Origin: a virus
Direction: 5' to 3' (one strand)
Virus record (IMG/VR): IMGVR_UViG_3300047470_000449
Coordinates: 1-21,612 of that record
Length of the DNA stretch: 21,612 nt
Numbering within the stretch: the first letter of the stretch is position 1; every line of letters starts with the position of its first letter. Shown in pieces: positions 7,668 through 15,765 of the stretch. Below the pieces are notes generated by a model. That model did not search any database and was not told the origin of the DNA. It was given only the letters and a program-made list of their open reading frames with translations. Both the position numbers and the translations under genes were made by a program.

Positions 7668-8777
7668 ATGGAACAGCTGAATGACGTCACCCTGAGCGTG
7701 GGTGGGCACGACTACGGCGGTTGGAAAGCCGTCAGCATCGGCGCCGGCCTGGAGCGCCAGGCGCGCGACTTTACCCTAGGCATCACCTGGCGCTGGCCGG
7801 GCGGCGGCGAGGTGCCGGTGCGGATTCGCCAGGGTGAAGCGGTGGAGGTGCGCATTGGCCAGGAGCTGCTGTTGACCGGGTATGTGTTCAGCACGCCGAT
7901 TCGCTACGACAGCGAGTCGGTCACCCTGAGCATCAGCGGGCGCTCGCGCACCGCGGATCTGGTGGACTGCGCGGCGGTCAATCAGCCGGGGCAGTGGCGC
8001 GGGCAAAACGTGCAACAGATCATCGCCGCGATTGCCGGCGAATATGGGATCGCGGTGGTCAATGAGGCGGCGCTGACCTTGGGTGTGGAAGACCACAGCA
8101 TCGAGCCAGGCGAGACCGCGTTTGAAAGTATCGACCGGCTGTTGACATTGTCGCGCCTGTTCAGCACCGACGACGGCCGCGGCCGCCTGGTGATTGCCAA
8201 GCCGGGCAGTGCCGGGCGCGCGGTCGATGCCCTGGAGCTGGGCAAGAACCTGTTGTCGGGTGACACCACGCTGGACTTTTCCGCGGTGTTTTCCGAGTAC
8301 GTCAGCAAGGGCCAGCGCAGTGGGACAGATACCAGTTTTGGCGCGGCGGCCAGCGAGGTCGAAGGGCGGATCAGCGATGAGCGGGTCGAGCGCCGGCGGG
8401 TCAAGATCATTCAGCAGTCCGGGCAGTTGACCGCCAAGCTGGCCCGTGAGCGGGTCGAGTGGGAGCGGGCCAACGCGGTCGGCAAGGCCTTGACCGTCAA
8501 CTACGTGGTGCAAGGCTGGCGGCAAAGCAACGGCGTGTTGTGGCGACACAACATGCTGGTGCGGGTGATCGATCCGTTGATCGGCGTGGACCGCGACATG
8601 CTGATCAGTGAAATCAGCTACGAGCTGAGCGAGCAGGGCACCACGGCGAAAATCAGCGTTGCCCCGCCCGAGGCCTTTCTGCCGGAGCCGAACGACGCTT
8701 ACGAGAAGCGCAAGGTCAAGAAGGGCAAGAAGACCGACAACTTTGAATACCTCATTCCAGCGGACTACAAACCATGA
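7668..8777 (+). CDS. Baseplate hub protein, Mu gpP (gp44)-like
   Basis: The 369-residue product corresponds to Mu gp44 / gpP, the trimeric hub of the baseplate, homologous to T4 gp27 and P2 gpD. The N-terminal half opens with LSVGGHDYGGWKAVSIGAGL, followed by an ARDFTLGITWRWPGGG strand and RIRQGEAVEVRIGQELLLTG. It continues to the ISGRSRTADLVDCAAV motif near residue 90-105, which is strongly conserved in gpP proteins. The C-terminal part has NYVVQGWRQSNGVLWRHNML, a W-x-N-x3-W segment typical of gpD-like hubs. The C-terminus is Lys-rich. It follows gpN by two bases and overlaps gp45 by ATGA. Confidence 0.92.
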   Translation: MEQLNDVTLSVGGHDYGGWKAVSIGAGLERQARDFTLGITWRWPGGGEVPVRIRQGEAVEVRIGQELLLTGYVFSTPIRYDSESVTLSISGRSRTADLVDCAAVNQPGQWRGQNVQQIIAAIAGEYGIAVVNEAALTLGVEDHSIEPGETAFESIDRLLTLSRLFSTDDGRGRLVIAKPGSAGRAVDALELGKNLLSGDTTLDFSAVFSEYVSKGQRSGTDTSFGAAASEVEGRISDERVERRRVKIIQQSGQLTAKLARERVEWERANAVGKALTVNYVVQGWRQSNGVLWRHNMLVRVIDPLIGVDRDMLISEISYELSEQGTTAKISVAPPEAFLPEPNDAYEKRKVKKGKKTDNFEYLIPADYKP

Positions 8778-9289
8778 AAAACGGCATCGCGAACATGCTG
8801 GCCCGCGGGGCGGTGGCCTTGGGCAACTCGGCCAGCAAGCTGCAAAGCCTGCAGCTGCGGTTGTTGGCCGGCGAGGTCAAAGACAACGTGGAGCACCTGG
8901 AGCCCTATGGCTTCACCGCCTGCCCGCAGGAGGGCGCCGAGGCGCTGGCGGCGTTCATTGGTGGTGACCGTAGCCACGGCGTGGTGATCGTGGTGGCGGA
9001 CCGGCGCTTTCGCCTGCAGGGGCTGAAGCCGGGCGAGGTGGCGCTGTACACCGATGAAGGTGATTTCATCCATTTCAAGCGCGGGCGGATGATCGAGATG
9101 GAGACCCTGACGCTCAAGGTCAAGGCGGCCACGGCGGTGGAGTTCGACACGCCGGAGATCCGCACCACCGGCAAGATCATCTCGCAGGGCGATCAGGTCG
9201 CTGCCGGGGTGAGCCAGATCAATCACCCGCACGGCGACGTGCAACCCGGAAGTGGCCAAAGCGGGCCGCCGCTTGGGGGTGGCGCATGA
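8774..9289 (+). CDS. Baseplate spike protein, Mu gp45 / gpV-like
   Basis: The 171-residue protein matches Mu gp45, the trimeric membrane-piercing spike at the tip of the tail tube. The order of elements is an N-terminal helix, an OB-fold domain and a C-terminal beta-prism. The OB-fold contains VEHLEPYGFTACPQEGAEAL and the GDRSHGVVIVVADRRFRLQGL stretch, then LKPGEVALYTDEGDFIHFKRG around residues 90-115. The prism carries MIEMETLTLKVKAATAVEF. Near the end there is a HPHGDVQPGSGQSGPP segment, which resembles the conserved C-terminal His/Gly-Pro-rich metal-binding tip of gp45 (H-x-H). It is coupled on both sides by 4-base overlaps. Confidence 0.92.
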   Translation: MKNGIANMLARGAVALGNSASKLQSLQLRLLAGEVKDNVEHLEPYGFTACPQEGAEALAAFIGGDRSHGVVIVVADRRFRLQGLKPGEVALYTDEGDFIHFKRGRMIEMETLTLKVKAATAVEFDTPEIRTTGKIISQGDQVAAGVSQINHPHGDVQPGSGQSGPPLGGGA

Positions 9290-9672
9290 GCCGAGAGGAT
9301 TTGTTGCGCCGCGCCGTTACCATCAGCCTGTTCACCTGGCGCCGCGCCGGGCCGGATGACGCGGTCGACGACAGCGACCGCCGGGGCTGGTGGGGGGACT
9401 GTGTGCCTTCGGTGGCCGCTGACCAGATTGGCTCGCGCCTGTGGCTGTTGGCGCGTCGCACGCTGGTGGCGCAGACGCTGCTGGATGCCCAGGCCTACGC
9501 CGAAGAGGCGCTGGCCTGGCTGCTCGATGACGGCATTGTCACCGCGGTGGGCGTCACGACCGAGCGCCGCGGCAATGATCGAATGACTTTGCGGGTGACG
9601 CTGACCGAACAGAGCGGCGAAACCTTAGAACTGGACTTTGAGAACACCTGGGGGCTGATCAATGCCGTATGA
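9286..9672 (+). CDS. Baseplate wedge protein, Mu gp46-like
   Basis: At 128 residues this matches the GP46 family (T4 gp25 analogue in Mu-like tails), which links hub and wedge and helps start sheath assembly. The diagnostic elements are the LLRRAVTISLFTWRRAGPDD stretch and the DRRGWWGDCVPS motif at about residues 37-48. SRLWLLARRTLVAQTLLDAQ and the EEALAWLLDDGIVTAVGV segment follow. The conserved W-W-G-D tetrad is clear. Start ATG 9286 overlaps the previous stop (ATGA), and the stop overlaps the start of gp47 by 11 bases. Confidence 0.92.
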   Translation: MSREDLLRRAVTISLFTWRRAGPDDAVDDSDRRGWWGDCVPSVAADQIGSRLWLLARRTLVAQTLLDAQAYAEEALAWLLDDGIVTAVGVTTERRGNDRMTLRVTLTEQSGETLELDFENTWGLINAV

Positions 9673-10705
9673 GATTCCAACGCTGCCGGCGCTGATCCAG
9701 CGCATCGAGGCCGATTTCGAGCGCAATGCCCCGGATGCCCTGCGCCGTGCCGATGCCAAGGTGGCGGCGCGGGCGCTCAGCGGCACCGCCTTCGAGCTGT
9801 ACGGTTATCAAGACTGGATTTCCAAGCAGTCCAACCCGGCGACCTGCGATGAGGAAATGCTGTTGCGCTGGGCGGAATGGCGCCTGGACGAGGGCCGCAC
9901 GCCGGCGGTAGCGGCCAGCGGCCTGGCGCTGGTGACGGGTTCGAGCGGCGCCCTGGTGGACGTGGGCCAGCTCTACCAGTCCGAGGATGGCCGGCGCTAC
10001 GTGGTGGCGCAAACCGCCACGCTGGTCGCTGGTGCAGCCAGTCTAACGGTGGTTGCCGAAGACGTCGGCGCCCTGGGCAACATCGAGGCCGGCACCCTGA
10101 CCGCCGTGTCGCCGGTGTTGGGGGTCAACTCGGAGGCCCTGATTGGGGCGGATGGCATTGTCGGTGGCACCGATGAGGAGAGCCTGGAGGCACTTCGCGC
10201 GCGGGTTCGCGCGGCGTTCAAGAATCCGAGCAAGGTGGGCAGCGGTGCCGATTTTGTCGAGTGGGCGTTGGAGGTGCCAGGCGTCACGCGGGCCTGGGCC
10301 TTGCCGCGCTGGATGGGGCCGGGCACCTTCGGTCTGGTGTTTGTGCGCGATGGGGATGCGGACATTATCCCCACGCCGGCGCAGGTCGCCGCGATGCAGG
10401 TGCATCTGGACAGTAAGCGCCCGGTCACGGCCGAAGTGTACGTCCTGGCCTCGGTCCCCTTGCCGGTCAATTTTAGCATCCGCCTGATCCCCGACAGCAA
10501 CGCCCTGCGCGTCGCGGTCACCACCGCGCTCAGGGGGCTGATCCGGGATGGCGGCGGGTCGGGTTCGACCATCCCTATTTCGCATATTCGGGCCGCGATC
10601 AGCGGGACGCCGGGGGAAACCGATCACCTGTTGTTGGCGCCCGTCAGTGATGTGGTGGTGGCGTTGAATCAGACGGCGGTGTTGGGGGCTATCACATGGG
10701 CTTGA
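9662..10705 (+). CDS. Baseplate wedge protein, Mu gp47 / baseplate J-like
   Basis: This 347-residue protein is the baseplate J / Mu gp47 homologue, the wedge subunit (T4 gp6 analogue) that forms the baseplate ring. The N-terminal part has the PTLPALIQRIEADFERNAPD helix and the LYGYQDWISKQSNPATCDEEML segment with WAEWRLDEGRTPA, both family hallmarks. The Baseplate_J domain (about residues 85-300) includes a LRARVRAAFKNPSKVGSGAD stretch followed by EWALEVPGVTRAWA near residue 200-215. Codon use and GC are as for neighbours. It overlaps gp46 by 11 bases and gp48 by 10 bases, so the three wedge genes are translationally linked. Confidence 0.93.
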   Translation: MPYEIPTLPALIQRIEADFERNAPDALRRADAKVAARALSGTAFELYGYQDWISKQSNPATCDEEMLLRWAEWRLDEGRTPAVAASGLALVTGSSGALVDVGQLYQSEDGRRYVVAQTATLVAGAASLTVVAEDVGALGNIEAGTLTAVSPVLGVNSEALIGADGIVGGTDEESLEALRARVRAAFKNPSKVGSGADFVEWALEVPGVTRAWALPRWMGPGTFGLVFVRDGDADIIPTPAQVAAMQVHLDSKRPVTAEVYVLASVPLPVNFSIRLIPDSNALRVAVTTALRGLIRDGGGSGSTIPISHIRAAISGTPGETDHLLLAPVSDVVVALNQTAVLGAITWA

Positions 10706-11340
10706 GCGAGGAAGACTACTTCCAAAAGCTGCGCCAGTTGCTGCCGCCCGGCCCGGCCTTCAACTTTGAGTTGCAGCCGGATGTGGCGGCGTTGATGGCG
10801 GCGCTGGCCCCCGAGCTGGCGCGGATTGACGGTCAGGATGCGGCGTTGTTGTTGGAGTTGAATCCGGCCACGGCCACGGCCTTGCTGCCGGACTGGGAGG
10901 GTTATCTCGGCTTGCCTGACGTCTGCACCGTACCGGGCTCGCAGACCCTGGAAGAGCGCCGGCAAGCGGTGCTCGACAAACTCACCGCCACGGGTGCCCC
11001 GCAGCGCAGCTATTACCAGCGGATCGCCCAGCGCCTGGGGATCGTGATCAACATTGAGGAGTTTCGCCCGGCGCGGGTGGGCCCGACCCAGGCCGGCGAT
11101 TTTCTCTATGGCGCGGGCTGGCCCTGGAGCTGGATCGCCTCGGCGCCCATTGAGGCCTACGGCACGGCGGCCGCGGCCACCCTCGATTGTCGCCTGCAGC
11201 TGGAGTCGCCGGAGTACACCGACGTGGTGTTGGCCTTTGGCCGGGCCCAGGTGGACACCATCGCCCAGGCGGCGGATTCGTTGTTCAACGCCATTCATTA
11301 CGTGACGCCGGAGGCTATCGCCGGCCTCGAGGACTTGTGA
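10696..11340 (+). CDS. Baseplate protein, Mu gp48-like (DUF2313 / YmfQ family)
   Basis: The 214-residue product fits the DUF2313 (YmfQ, Mu gp48) family, at the place where tail fibres attach to the baseplate. The N-terminus contains EDYFQKLRQLLPPGPAFNFE, the most conserved family feature. LLLELNPATATALLPDWEGYLGLP (residues about 54-77) and an ERRQAVLDKLTATG helix follow. The sequence ends with the cysteine-containing LDCRLQLESPEYTDVVLAFG region, where the family normally carries C-x(n)-P-A-H/E-T. It overlaps the end of gp47 and is followed after one base by the fibre gene. Confidence 0.92.
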   Translation: MGLSEEDYFQKLRQLLPPGPAFNFELQPDVAALMAALAPELARIDGQDAALLLELNPATATALLPDWEGYLGLPDVCTVPGSQTLEERRQAVLDKLTATGAPQRSYYQRIAQRLGIVINIEEFRPARVGPTQAGDFLYGAGWPWSWIASAPIEAYGTAAAATLDCRLQLESPEYTDVVLAFGRAQVDTIAQAADSLFNAIHYVTPEAIAGLEDL

Positions 11341-11341
11341 C

Positions 11342-12142
11342 ATGCAGAAAATTTCAGAGTCGACGGACCTGGTCACCCCGCTGGGGGAGTTCCGTTATGG
11401 CAGTGCGGTGGGCGGGGTGGCCCCGACGCCGCTGACGGCGGAATGGTTGAATGCGCTGCAGGCGGAACTGGCCAACTTTATTTTGGCCTACCTGCCGGCC
11501 TTGGACGCCCTGGATAACGAGCAATTGCTCAAGGCCGCGCGTCAACTCGTGGCCAATTTGGCGGTGAAGGCCACCACGCTGGCCGGTTATGGCATTGGCG
11601 ATGCCTACACCAAGGCGCAAACGGACACGTTGGTAGCGGCCAAGGCTAATTGGGGCATCACCTTGGCGGCCTATGGTATCGGCGACGCGTACACCAAGGC
11701 GGCCGTAGATGGTCTGCTGGCCGGCAAAGCCAATAACGCTATCACCCTGGCCGGCTATGGCATCGGCGACGCGTACACTAAGGCGGCCGTCGATGGCTTG
11801 GTGACGACGATCAATGCCACGTTGGCCACCAAACAAGACAAAAACACCGCGTTGATGGCCGCCAACGGTTGGCGCCTGGACAAAGCCACCGGGCTGCTCG
11901 AGCAGTGGGGGGCTGGCGTTTGCCCGGCGGATACCACGACGGCGCCGATCAACTTCCCGACGCCGTTTGCCGAGGTCTACAACTGCTTTGGCAACAAGAT
12001 CGTGACCAACTCGGTCGACGGTGACGGCAACAGCGCCGGGGCGTTCGCCAGCAGCGCCACGCAGTATCAGTTGTTCAACGATACGAACCTGATGGCGGTC
12101 ACCGTGCATTGGCGCGCGATTGGTCGAGCGCCCGGTTACTGA
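11342..12142 (+). CDS. Tail fibre protein with 28-residue repeats and gp53-like C-terminus
   Basis: This 266-residue tail fibre begins one base after gp48, the usual Mu gp49 / gpS place. The first about 70 residues contain the VTPLGEFRYGSAVGGVAPTP and TAEWLNALQAELAN patterns that anchor short fibres to the baseplate. Three copies of TLAxYGIGDAYTK follow at residues 79-91, 107-119 and 135-147, a strict 28-residue period. The GYGItDAYTK type of repeat is common in P2/Mu-family fibre shafts. The C-terminal domain, from NGWRLDKATGLLEQWGAGV onward (about residue 175), resembles the gp53-like C-terminal receptor-binding fold. At 266 aa it is short. No dedicated fibre-assembly chaperone gene follows; a terminator comes next instead. 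Confidence 0.88.
   Translation: MQKISESTDLVTPLGEFRYGSAVGGVAPTPLTAEWLNALQAELANFILAYLPALDALDNEQLLKAARQLVANLAVKATTLAGYGIGDAYTKAQTDTLVAAKANWGITLAAYGIGDAYTKAAVDGLLAGKANNAITLAGYGIGDAYTKAAVDGLVTTINATLATKQDKNTALMAANGWRLDKATGLLEQWGAGVCPADTTTAPINFPTPFAEVYNCFGNKIVTNSVDGDGNSAGAFASSATQYQLFNDTNLMAVTVHWRAIGRAPGY
11576..11782 (+). repeat. Three 84-base coding repeats in the fibre shaft
   Basis: Units begin at 11576, 11660 and 11744, giving a period of 84 bases (28 codons). The second and third copies are nearly identical in DNA around GGCGACGCGTACAC(C/T)AAGG, while the first has diverged. Such repeats can recombine and change shaft length. Confidence 0.85.
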
Positions 12143-12167
12143 TCTGCAAATTCATAAGTTTCACACC

Positions 12168-12189
12168 AACCCGCTTCGGCGGGTTTTTT
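12168..12189 (+). terminator. Intrinsic terminator between fibre and tailspike genes
   Basis: A 7-bp stem, AACCCGC (12168-12174) with GCGGGTT (12179-12185), is closed by a stable TTCG tetraloop and followed by six T residues (12184-12189). It begins 26 bases after the fibre stop and ends 18 bases before the tailspike ATG. Confidence 0.85.
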
Positions 12190-12207
12190 GTGCCCGGAGA
12201 AAAGTGA

Positions 12208-14961
12208 ATGACTGATATTTCAGCGCTGGAGGCCTATGCCGGCCAGCTGTCGGAGGCGGCTGCGCGCGCGAATGCCGCTTCTGGAAAGCAGCACGTCTAT
12301 GTCCACGGTGATGACCAAACAGATGTGGTGACCGAGTCCGGTCCGGTTCCTTCGCTGGCCAAACAGGCGCGGCGGTCGTTGGAAATCACCGCCGGGTTGT
12401 ACCAAGCGCTGCTGAACCGCGATGCCATCTTCGTCGAAGATTTCGGCGCCGTCGGGGGCGACCTGACGGCCAGCAACGGCGATGCCTGGCGCCGCGCCTT
12501 CCTGGCCTGCGCGGTGCGAAAGAAGTCGAAGCTTTATGGCTTCAACAACGTGTACTCCTTCCAGAATGACCACTTGCGCATCCCGGATGGCCTTACCTTT
12601 GAGGGTGCCGGGCGTGACCACTGGGACGTCAAGGCGTCGTGGCGCCCGCGCAAAATGGAAGTCGGCACCACCCTGCTGTTCTGTGGCACCCCGACCGACA
12701 CCGTACAAGTGGTGAACGTGTCGAACATGCGGGTGGCGGGTGGGGTGATCCCTAACGATGCGCCGGAAGGGTTCGCCGGGAACCAGAACTATTCCTTGCT
12801 CGACTTCACCAACGGCGACTCGACCGGCGCCGATCCGGCCACGCCGAAAAACCTGCGCGTGGCCGTGTCCCTCGGCAATGATGCGCACCTGGTAAATTGC
12901 CGAGTGCAACTCAACTACAACGGCGTGGATGGCTACAACTCGGTCGAGTTGTTGCCGGATTTCCCGGAGTACACCGCGTCTTACAACGGCTTCGGTGATA
13001 ACTACGACATCGGCGTGCTGACCTACAACAAGATGGACACCGGGCTGCAAGGTGTTCAGGTGGTCGGTTACTGGCGCATGGCGGCGCGGGCGATTATCGC
13101 CTCGAACTACGATGACGCGCGTTGGTATAGCGGCTGCGTGTTCCACGACGATGACATTTTCTTTCAGGGCTTCTACGGTCTTTCGATTCGCAGCAACGAC
13201 GTGCACCGCATCACGGCGATTGACGCTACTACCGTGTCGGTGCCGTGGAACGCCTCGCACACGGTACCGCGCAGCGGCAAGGTCTGGCTGGGCAATACGC
13301 CGTGCACCTATACCGCCACCAGCGTCGTCGGCGGCATGATCGTGCTGACCGGGTTTTCGGTGACGCCGAGCGCGCTGTCCTCGGTCGGTAAGGAGTGTTT
13401 CTTCGGCACGCACCCCGGCTTTGCGATCTCCTCGATCAGCAATGGCAGCATCACCGGCATGAACCACTTCACCAACCGCCGGCCGTATGACACCGCATTG
13501 GATACGCCAACCGCGAACCCAGGCGGCTGCTTCGAAATCAGCGGCAACCCTTTGCGGCATATCGAATTTGGGAATATCCACCTGTTCGATGTGGACGTGA
13601 TCGGCTTCCTCAAAGACACCCTGCACATTTCGTTCAAAGGCTGCGACGCCGAGGGGCAGGGTTTTGTCGGCATGGTGGGCACCGCCAAAGGCGCGCGGAT
13701 GATTGCCTCGGCGCCCATCGACGACGCCAACGCGCACGGCGCGTACCCGGCTGGTGCCACGGGCGGCGTGAGCTGGGATAATTCTGGCTCGATGGGCGAT
13801 GGCTCGGTCGATCTGAAGCCGTTCCAAAGTAGCACGCTCGGCCGGCATCCGGGCACCAACAAGTATTTCATGCCCGATACCATGCTCTGGAACGCCCAGG
13901 GCCACTGGATCAGTTCCATCGAGACCCGCCGCCGCTACAATGTCGGCATGCAGTTTGTGGCGAAAGGTCTGGAGGGGGCTGAGTATATCGAGCTGGTCAC
14001 GCCGGCTTTCGCCCGGATGGCGCGCTTCTCGGCGTCCAATATGCGCGTTGGCTTGGGCGGAACGACGGCACCGGCGTCGAGCATTCACTACCTCGGAACG
14101 ACCAACGCTGATCTGCGTTTGCAGACCAGCACCGCCGGCGCGGAGCCCGCGCTTCGCCTGCAAAATACCGTCGGAACGTGGCACTTTCGGCCATCCGCGG
14201 GGGCCTCTAACCGCCTGCAATTTGTGTATGAATCCAGCACTGTCATGCAGATGTCGCAGGCGGATGGGTCGCTCTATCCCGGTTCCTCGGGCGTGCCCGA
14301 TCTCGGTACCGAGGCTAGCAAATTCCGCAAACTGTTCTTGAGTGACGCCATTGGTTCCACCACGGCCAAGGTGCCTAATGGGCATTTCAACAACGTGTTC
14401 ACTGATTCGGGTGCGGTGTCGGTGTCGGACGAGCGGCTAAAAACCGAGAAGCTGCCCGTCGATGATCGGGTCTTGGATGCATGGGAGCAAGTTGAATACA
14501 TGCAGTTCAAGTTTGCCGACATGGTCGACGCCAAAGGTGCCGATGCCCGGATTCACTTTGGGGTGATGGCGCAGCGGGTGGAGCAGGTCTTCTCCGCGGC
14601 TGGCCTTGATCCGTTCGCTTACGGGATCTTGTGCTACGACGAATGGGGCGACGAATACGTGCCGGAAACCGCGTTGCGCACCGTATACGACGAGCACACT
14701 GAGGAGGGGGAAATAGGGGAGGACGGGGAACTGGGTGCGCCTATCGTCACCTACACCCCGCGGCAGGAAGAATATGAAACCGGAGAACTGCGCCTGCTGA
14801 CGCCGGCGGGTGACCGGTACGGGGTCCGATACCATGAGGCGCTGGCGCTGGATGCGGCTCTACTGCGAAGAGACAAAAGACGCGCTGATCTTGAGAGAGA
14901 TCTAATGCAGAGAACAATAAGGGGCCTTGAGGAGCGTCTGGCTGCGCTTGAGTTGGCGTGA
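12208..14961 (+). CDS. Tailspike / long tail fibre with pectate-lyase-like shaft and C-terminal S74 chaperone
   Basis: The 917-residue product looks like a trimeric tailspike. Residues 1-70 form a helical attachment region. From about 77 the pattern EDFGAVGGDLTASNGDAWRRAF marks the start of a pectate-lyase-like beta-helix, the fold of glycan-degrading tailspikes. Beta-rich sequence continues to about 600. A typical pre-chaperone stretch follows, including the DLRLQTSTAGAEPALRLQNT segment. The C-terminal intramolecular chaperone begins with SDERLK, where Ser740 and Lys745 match the Ser/Lys dyad of the endosialidase (S74) family, so the last about 178 residues should be released by self-cleavage after folding. 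HFGVMAQRVEQVF and a final coiled coil (about 877-917) are also typical. The substrate cannot be told. A ribosome site (GGAGAAAAG) precedes ATG 12208. Confidence 0.9.
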   Translation: MTDISALEAYAGQLSEAAARANAASGKQHVYVHGDDQTDVVTESGPVPSLAKQARRSLEITAGLYQALLNRDAIFVEDFGAVGGDLTASNGDAWRRAFLACAVRKKSKLYGFNNVYSFQNDHLRIPDGLTFEGAGRDHWDVKASWRPRKMEVGTTLLFCGTPTDTVQVVNVSNMRVAGGVIPNDAPEGFAGNQNYSLLDFTNGDSTGADPATPKNLRVAVSLGNDAHLVNCRVQLNYNGVDGYNSVELLPDFPEYTASYNGFGDNYDIGVLTYNKMDTGLQGVQVVGYWRMAARAIIASNYDDARWYSGCVFHDDDIFFQGFYGLSIRSNDVHRITAIDATTVSVPWNASHTVPRSGKVWLGNTPCTYTATSVVGGMIVLTGFSVTPSALSSVGKECFFGTHPGFAISSISNGSITGMNHFTNRRPYDTALDTPTANPGGCFEISGNPLRHIEFGNIHLFDVDVIGFLKDTLHISFKGCDAEGQGFVGMVGTAKGARMIASAPIDDANAHGAYPAGATGGVSWDNSGSMGDGSVDLKPFQSSTLGRHPGTNKYFMPDTMLWNAQGHWISSIETRRRYNVGMQFVAKGLEGAEYIELVTPAFARMARFSASNMRVGLGGTTAPASSIHYLGTTNADLRLQTSTAGAEPALRLQNTVGTWHFRPSAGASNRLQFVYESSTVMQMSQADGSLYPGSSGVPDLGTEASKFRKLFLSDAIGSTTAKVPNGHFNNVFTDSGAVSVSDERLKTEKLPVDDRVLDAWEQVEYMQFKFADMVDAKGADARIHFGVMAQRVEQVFSAAGLDPFAYGILCYDEWGDEYVPETALRTVYDEHTEEGEIGEDGELGAPIVTYTPRQEEYETGELRLLTPAGDRYGVRYHEALALDAALLRRDKRRADLERDLMQRTIRGLEERLAALELA

Positions 14962-14992
14962 ATTGGGCGGATCAGAGGGTGCTTACAACATT

Positions 14993-15019
14993 AGGTGGCG
15001 CCGGGGATTGGCGCCACTT
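14993..15019. terminator. GC-rich hairpin between convergent genes, probable bidirectional terminator
   Basis: GTGGCGCC (14995-15002) and GGCGCCAC (15010-15017) form an 8-bp perfect stem that can extend by two further pairs, with a 7-base loop. It lies 31 bases after the tailspike stop and just beyond the stop of the opposing gene (15031). Poly-T runs are weak on both sides, so termination is inferred from position and stem strength. Confidence 0.55.
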
Positions 15020-15030
15020 CTGCCTTGTGA

Positions 15031-15765
15031 TCAGGCGGTATACGGGAATTTGATATGAATCCTTCCGAGCATGGCGCGCTGTGTCAAAACAGCGTCCACC
15101 ATAGTATTGAATCCCTTGATGCCCTCATAATAATACTTGTGCTCTGTATCAAAAAGGTTGGCTAGTATTAGCCCAATGCCTTGAATTTTCCCGCACATGG
15201 AAAGAAGAATGTCGCGGTTTGCAATGTCCATTGGGTGCTGCCCAATGAATGCGCAAATTACAGAGCCCCTTGACTGGTATGGCAGATCATCGATGTTGTA
15301 TTTGTTCGGTATAGCGTCAAAGATGACGCGCAACTCACTCCATGCATGAGGTCGGCTCACGTCAAAGTTTAGTTGTGGGTTGTTGGTGACAGCGTTGGCA
15401 TTGAAATGCAGCGCCAAATCAATAGCGGCGTATCCCGACATGGAGGCACCGAAAAACACCACGTTTTCCGGGGCGTATCCTTCCATGGCTTTAGCGATAA
15501 CTGCCTTGATGTGGGAGCCGCCATCCTTCCTTAGGTAATAACTGTTTGTCGGGTCTGTTATACAAACGATATCACCTGGGAAATGACGGTAGTAACTCAA
15601 TAGTCCTGCGTATACTCCATTGTTCTTTAATGTTGCCATTGCTATCAAAAGCGTTTTTGAAGGTTTGCTTCTTTTTATATAGACAATATTCTCCCCGAGA
15701 ATATTGATCTGATATTTTTCGACGACCTGATCGTAATCCAACTCATTGCAAACATCTTCTAACAT
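15031..15765 (-). CDS. Alpha/beta-hydrolase-like protein, probable moron
   Basis: This 244-residue protein lies on the opposite strand between tailspike and endolysin and is clearly AT-richer than the tail genes. It has the order of an alpha/beta-hydrolase fold. Strands (NIVYIKR, TLLIAMATL, IVCITDP) are followed by a nucleophile elbow VVFFGASMSGYAAIDLAL at residues 102-119, with Ser108 or Ser110 as candidate nucleophile. Asp206 and His209 (FDTEH) are candidates for the rest of the triad. The segment NANAVTNNPQLNFD is like that of esterase-like proteins found in polysaccharide gene clusters, a comparison made from memory. No signal peptide is seen. AGGAAAG lies about 8 bases before its ATG. 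Possible roles are removal or transfer of acyl groups on surface glycan, but the substrate is unknown. Confidence 0.65.
   Translation of the reverse strand: MLEDVCNELDYDQVVEKYQINILGENIVYIKRSKPSKTLLIAMATLKNNGVYAGLLSYYRHFPGDIVCITDPTNSYYLRKDGGSHIKAVIAKAMEGYAPENVVFFGASMSGYAAIDLALHFNANAVTNNPQLNFDVSRPHAWSELRVIFDAIPNKYNIDDLPYQSRGSVICAFIGQHPMDIANRDILLSMCGKIQGIGLILANLFDTEHKYYYEGIKGFNTMVDAVLTQRAMLGRIHIKFPYTA

Noticed and set aside
12220-14385. 721-codon open frame on the minus strand
   Set aside because: It lies exactly opposite the tailspike gene. The high third-position GC of the real gene suppresses stops on the complement, and the translation is Arg/His/Gly-rich with no family pattern.
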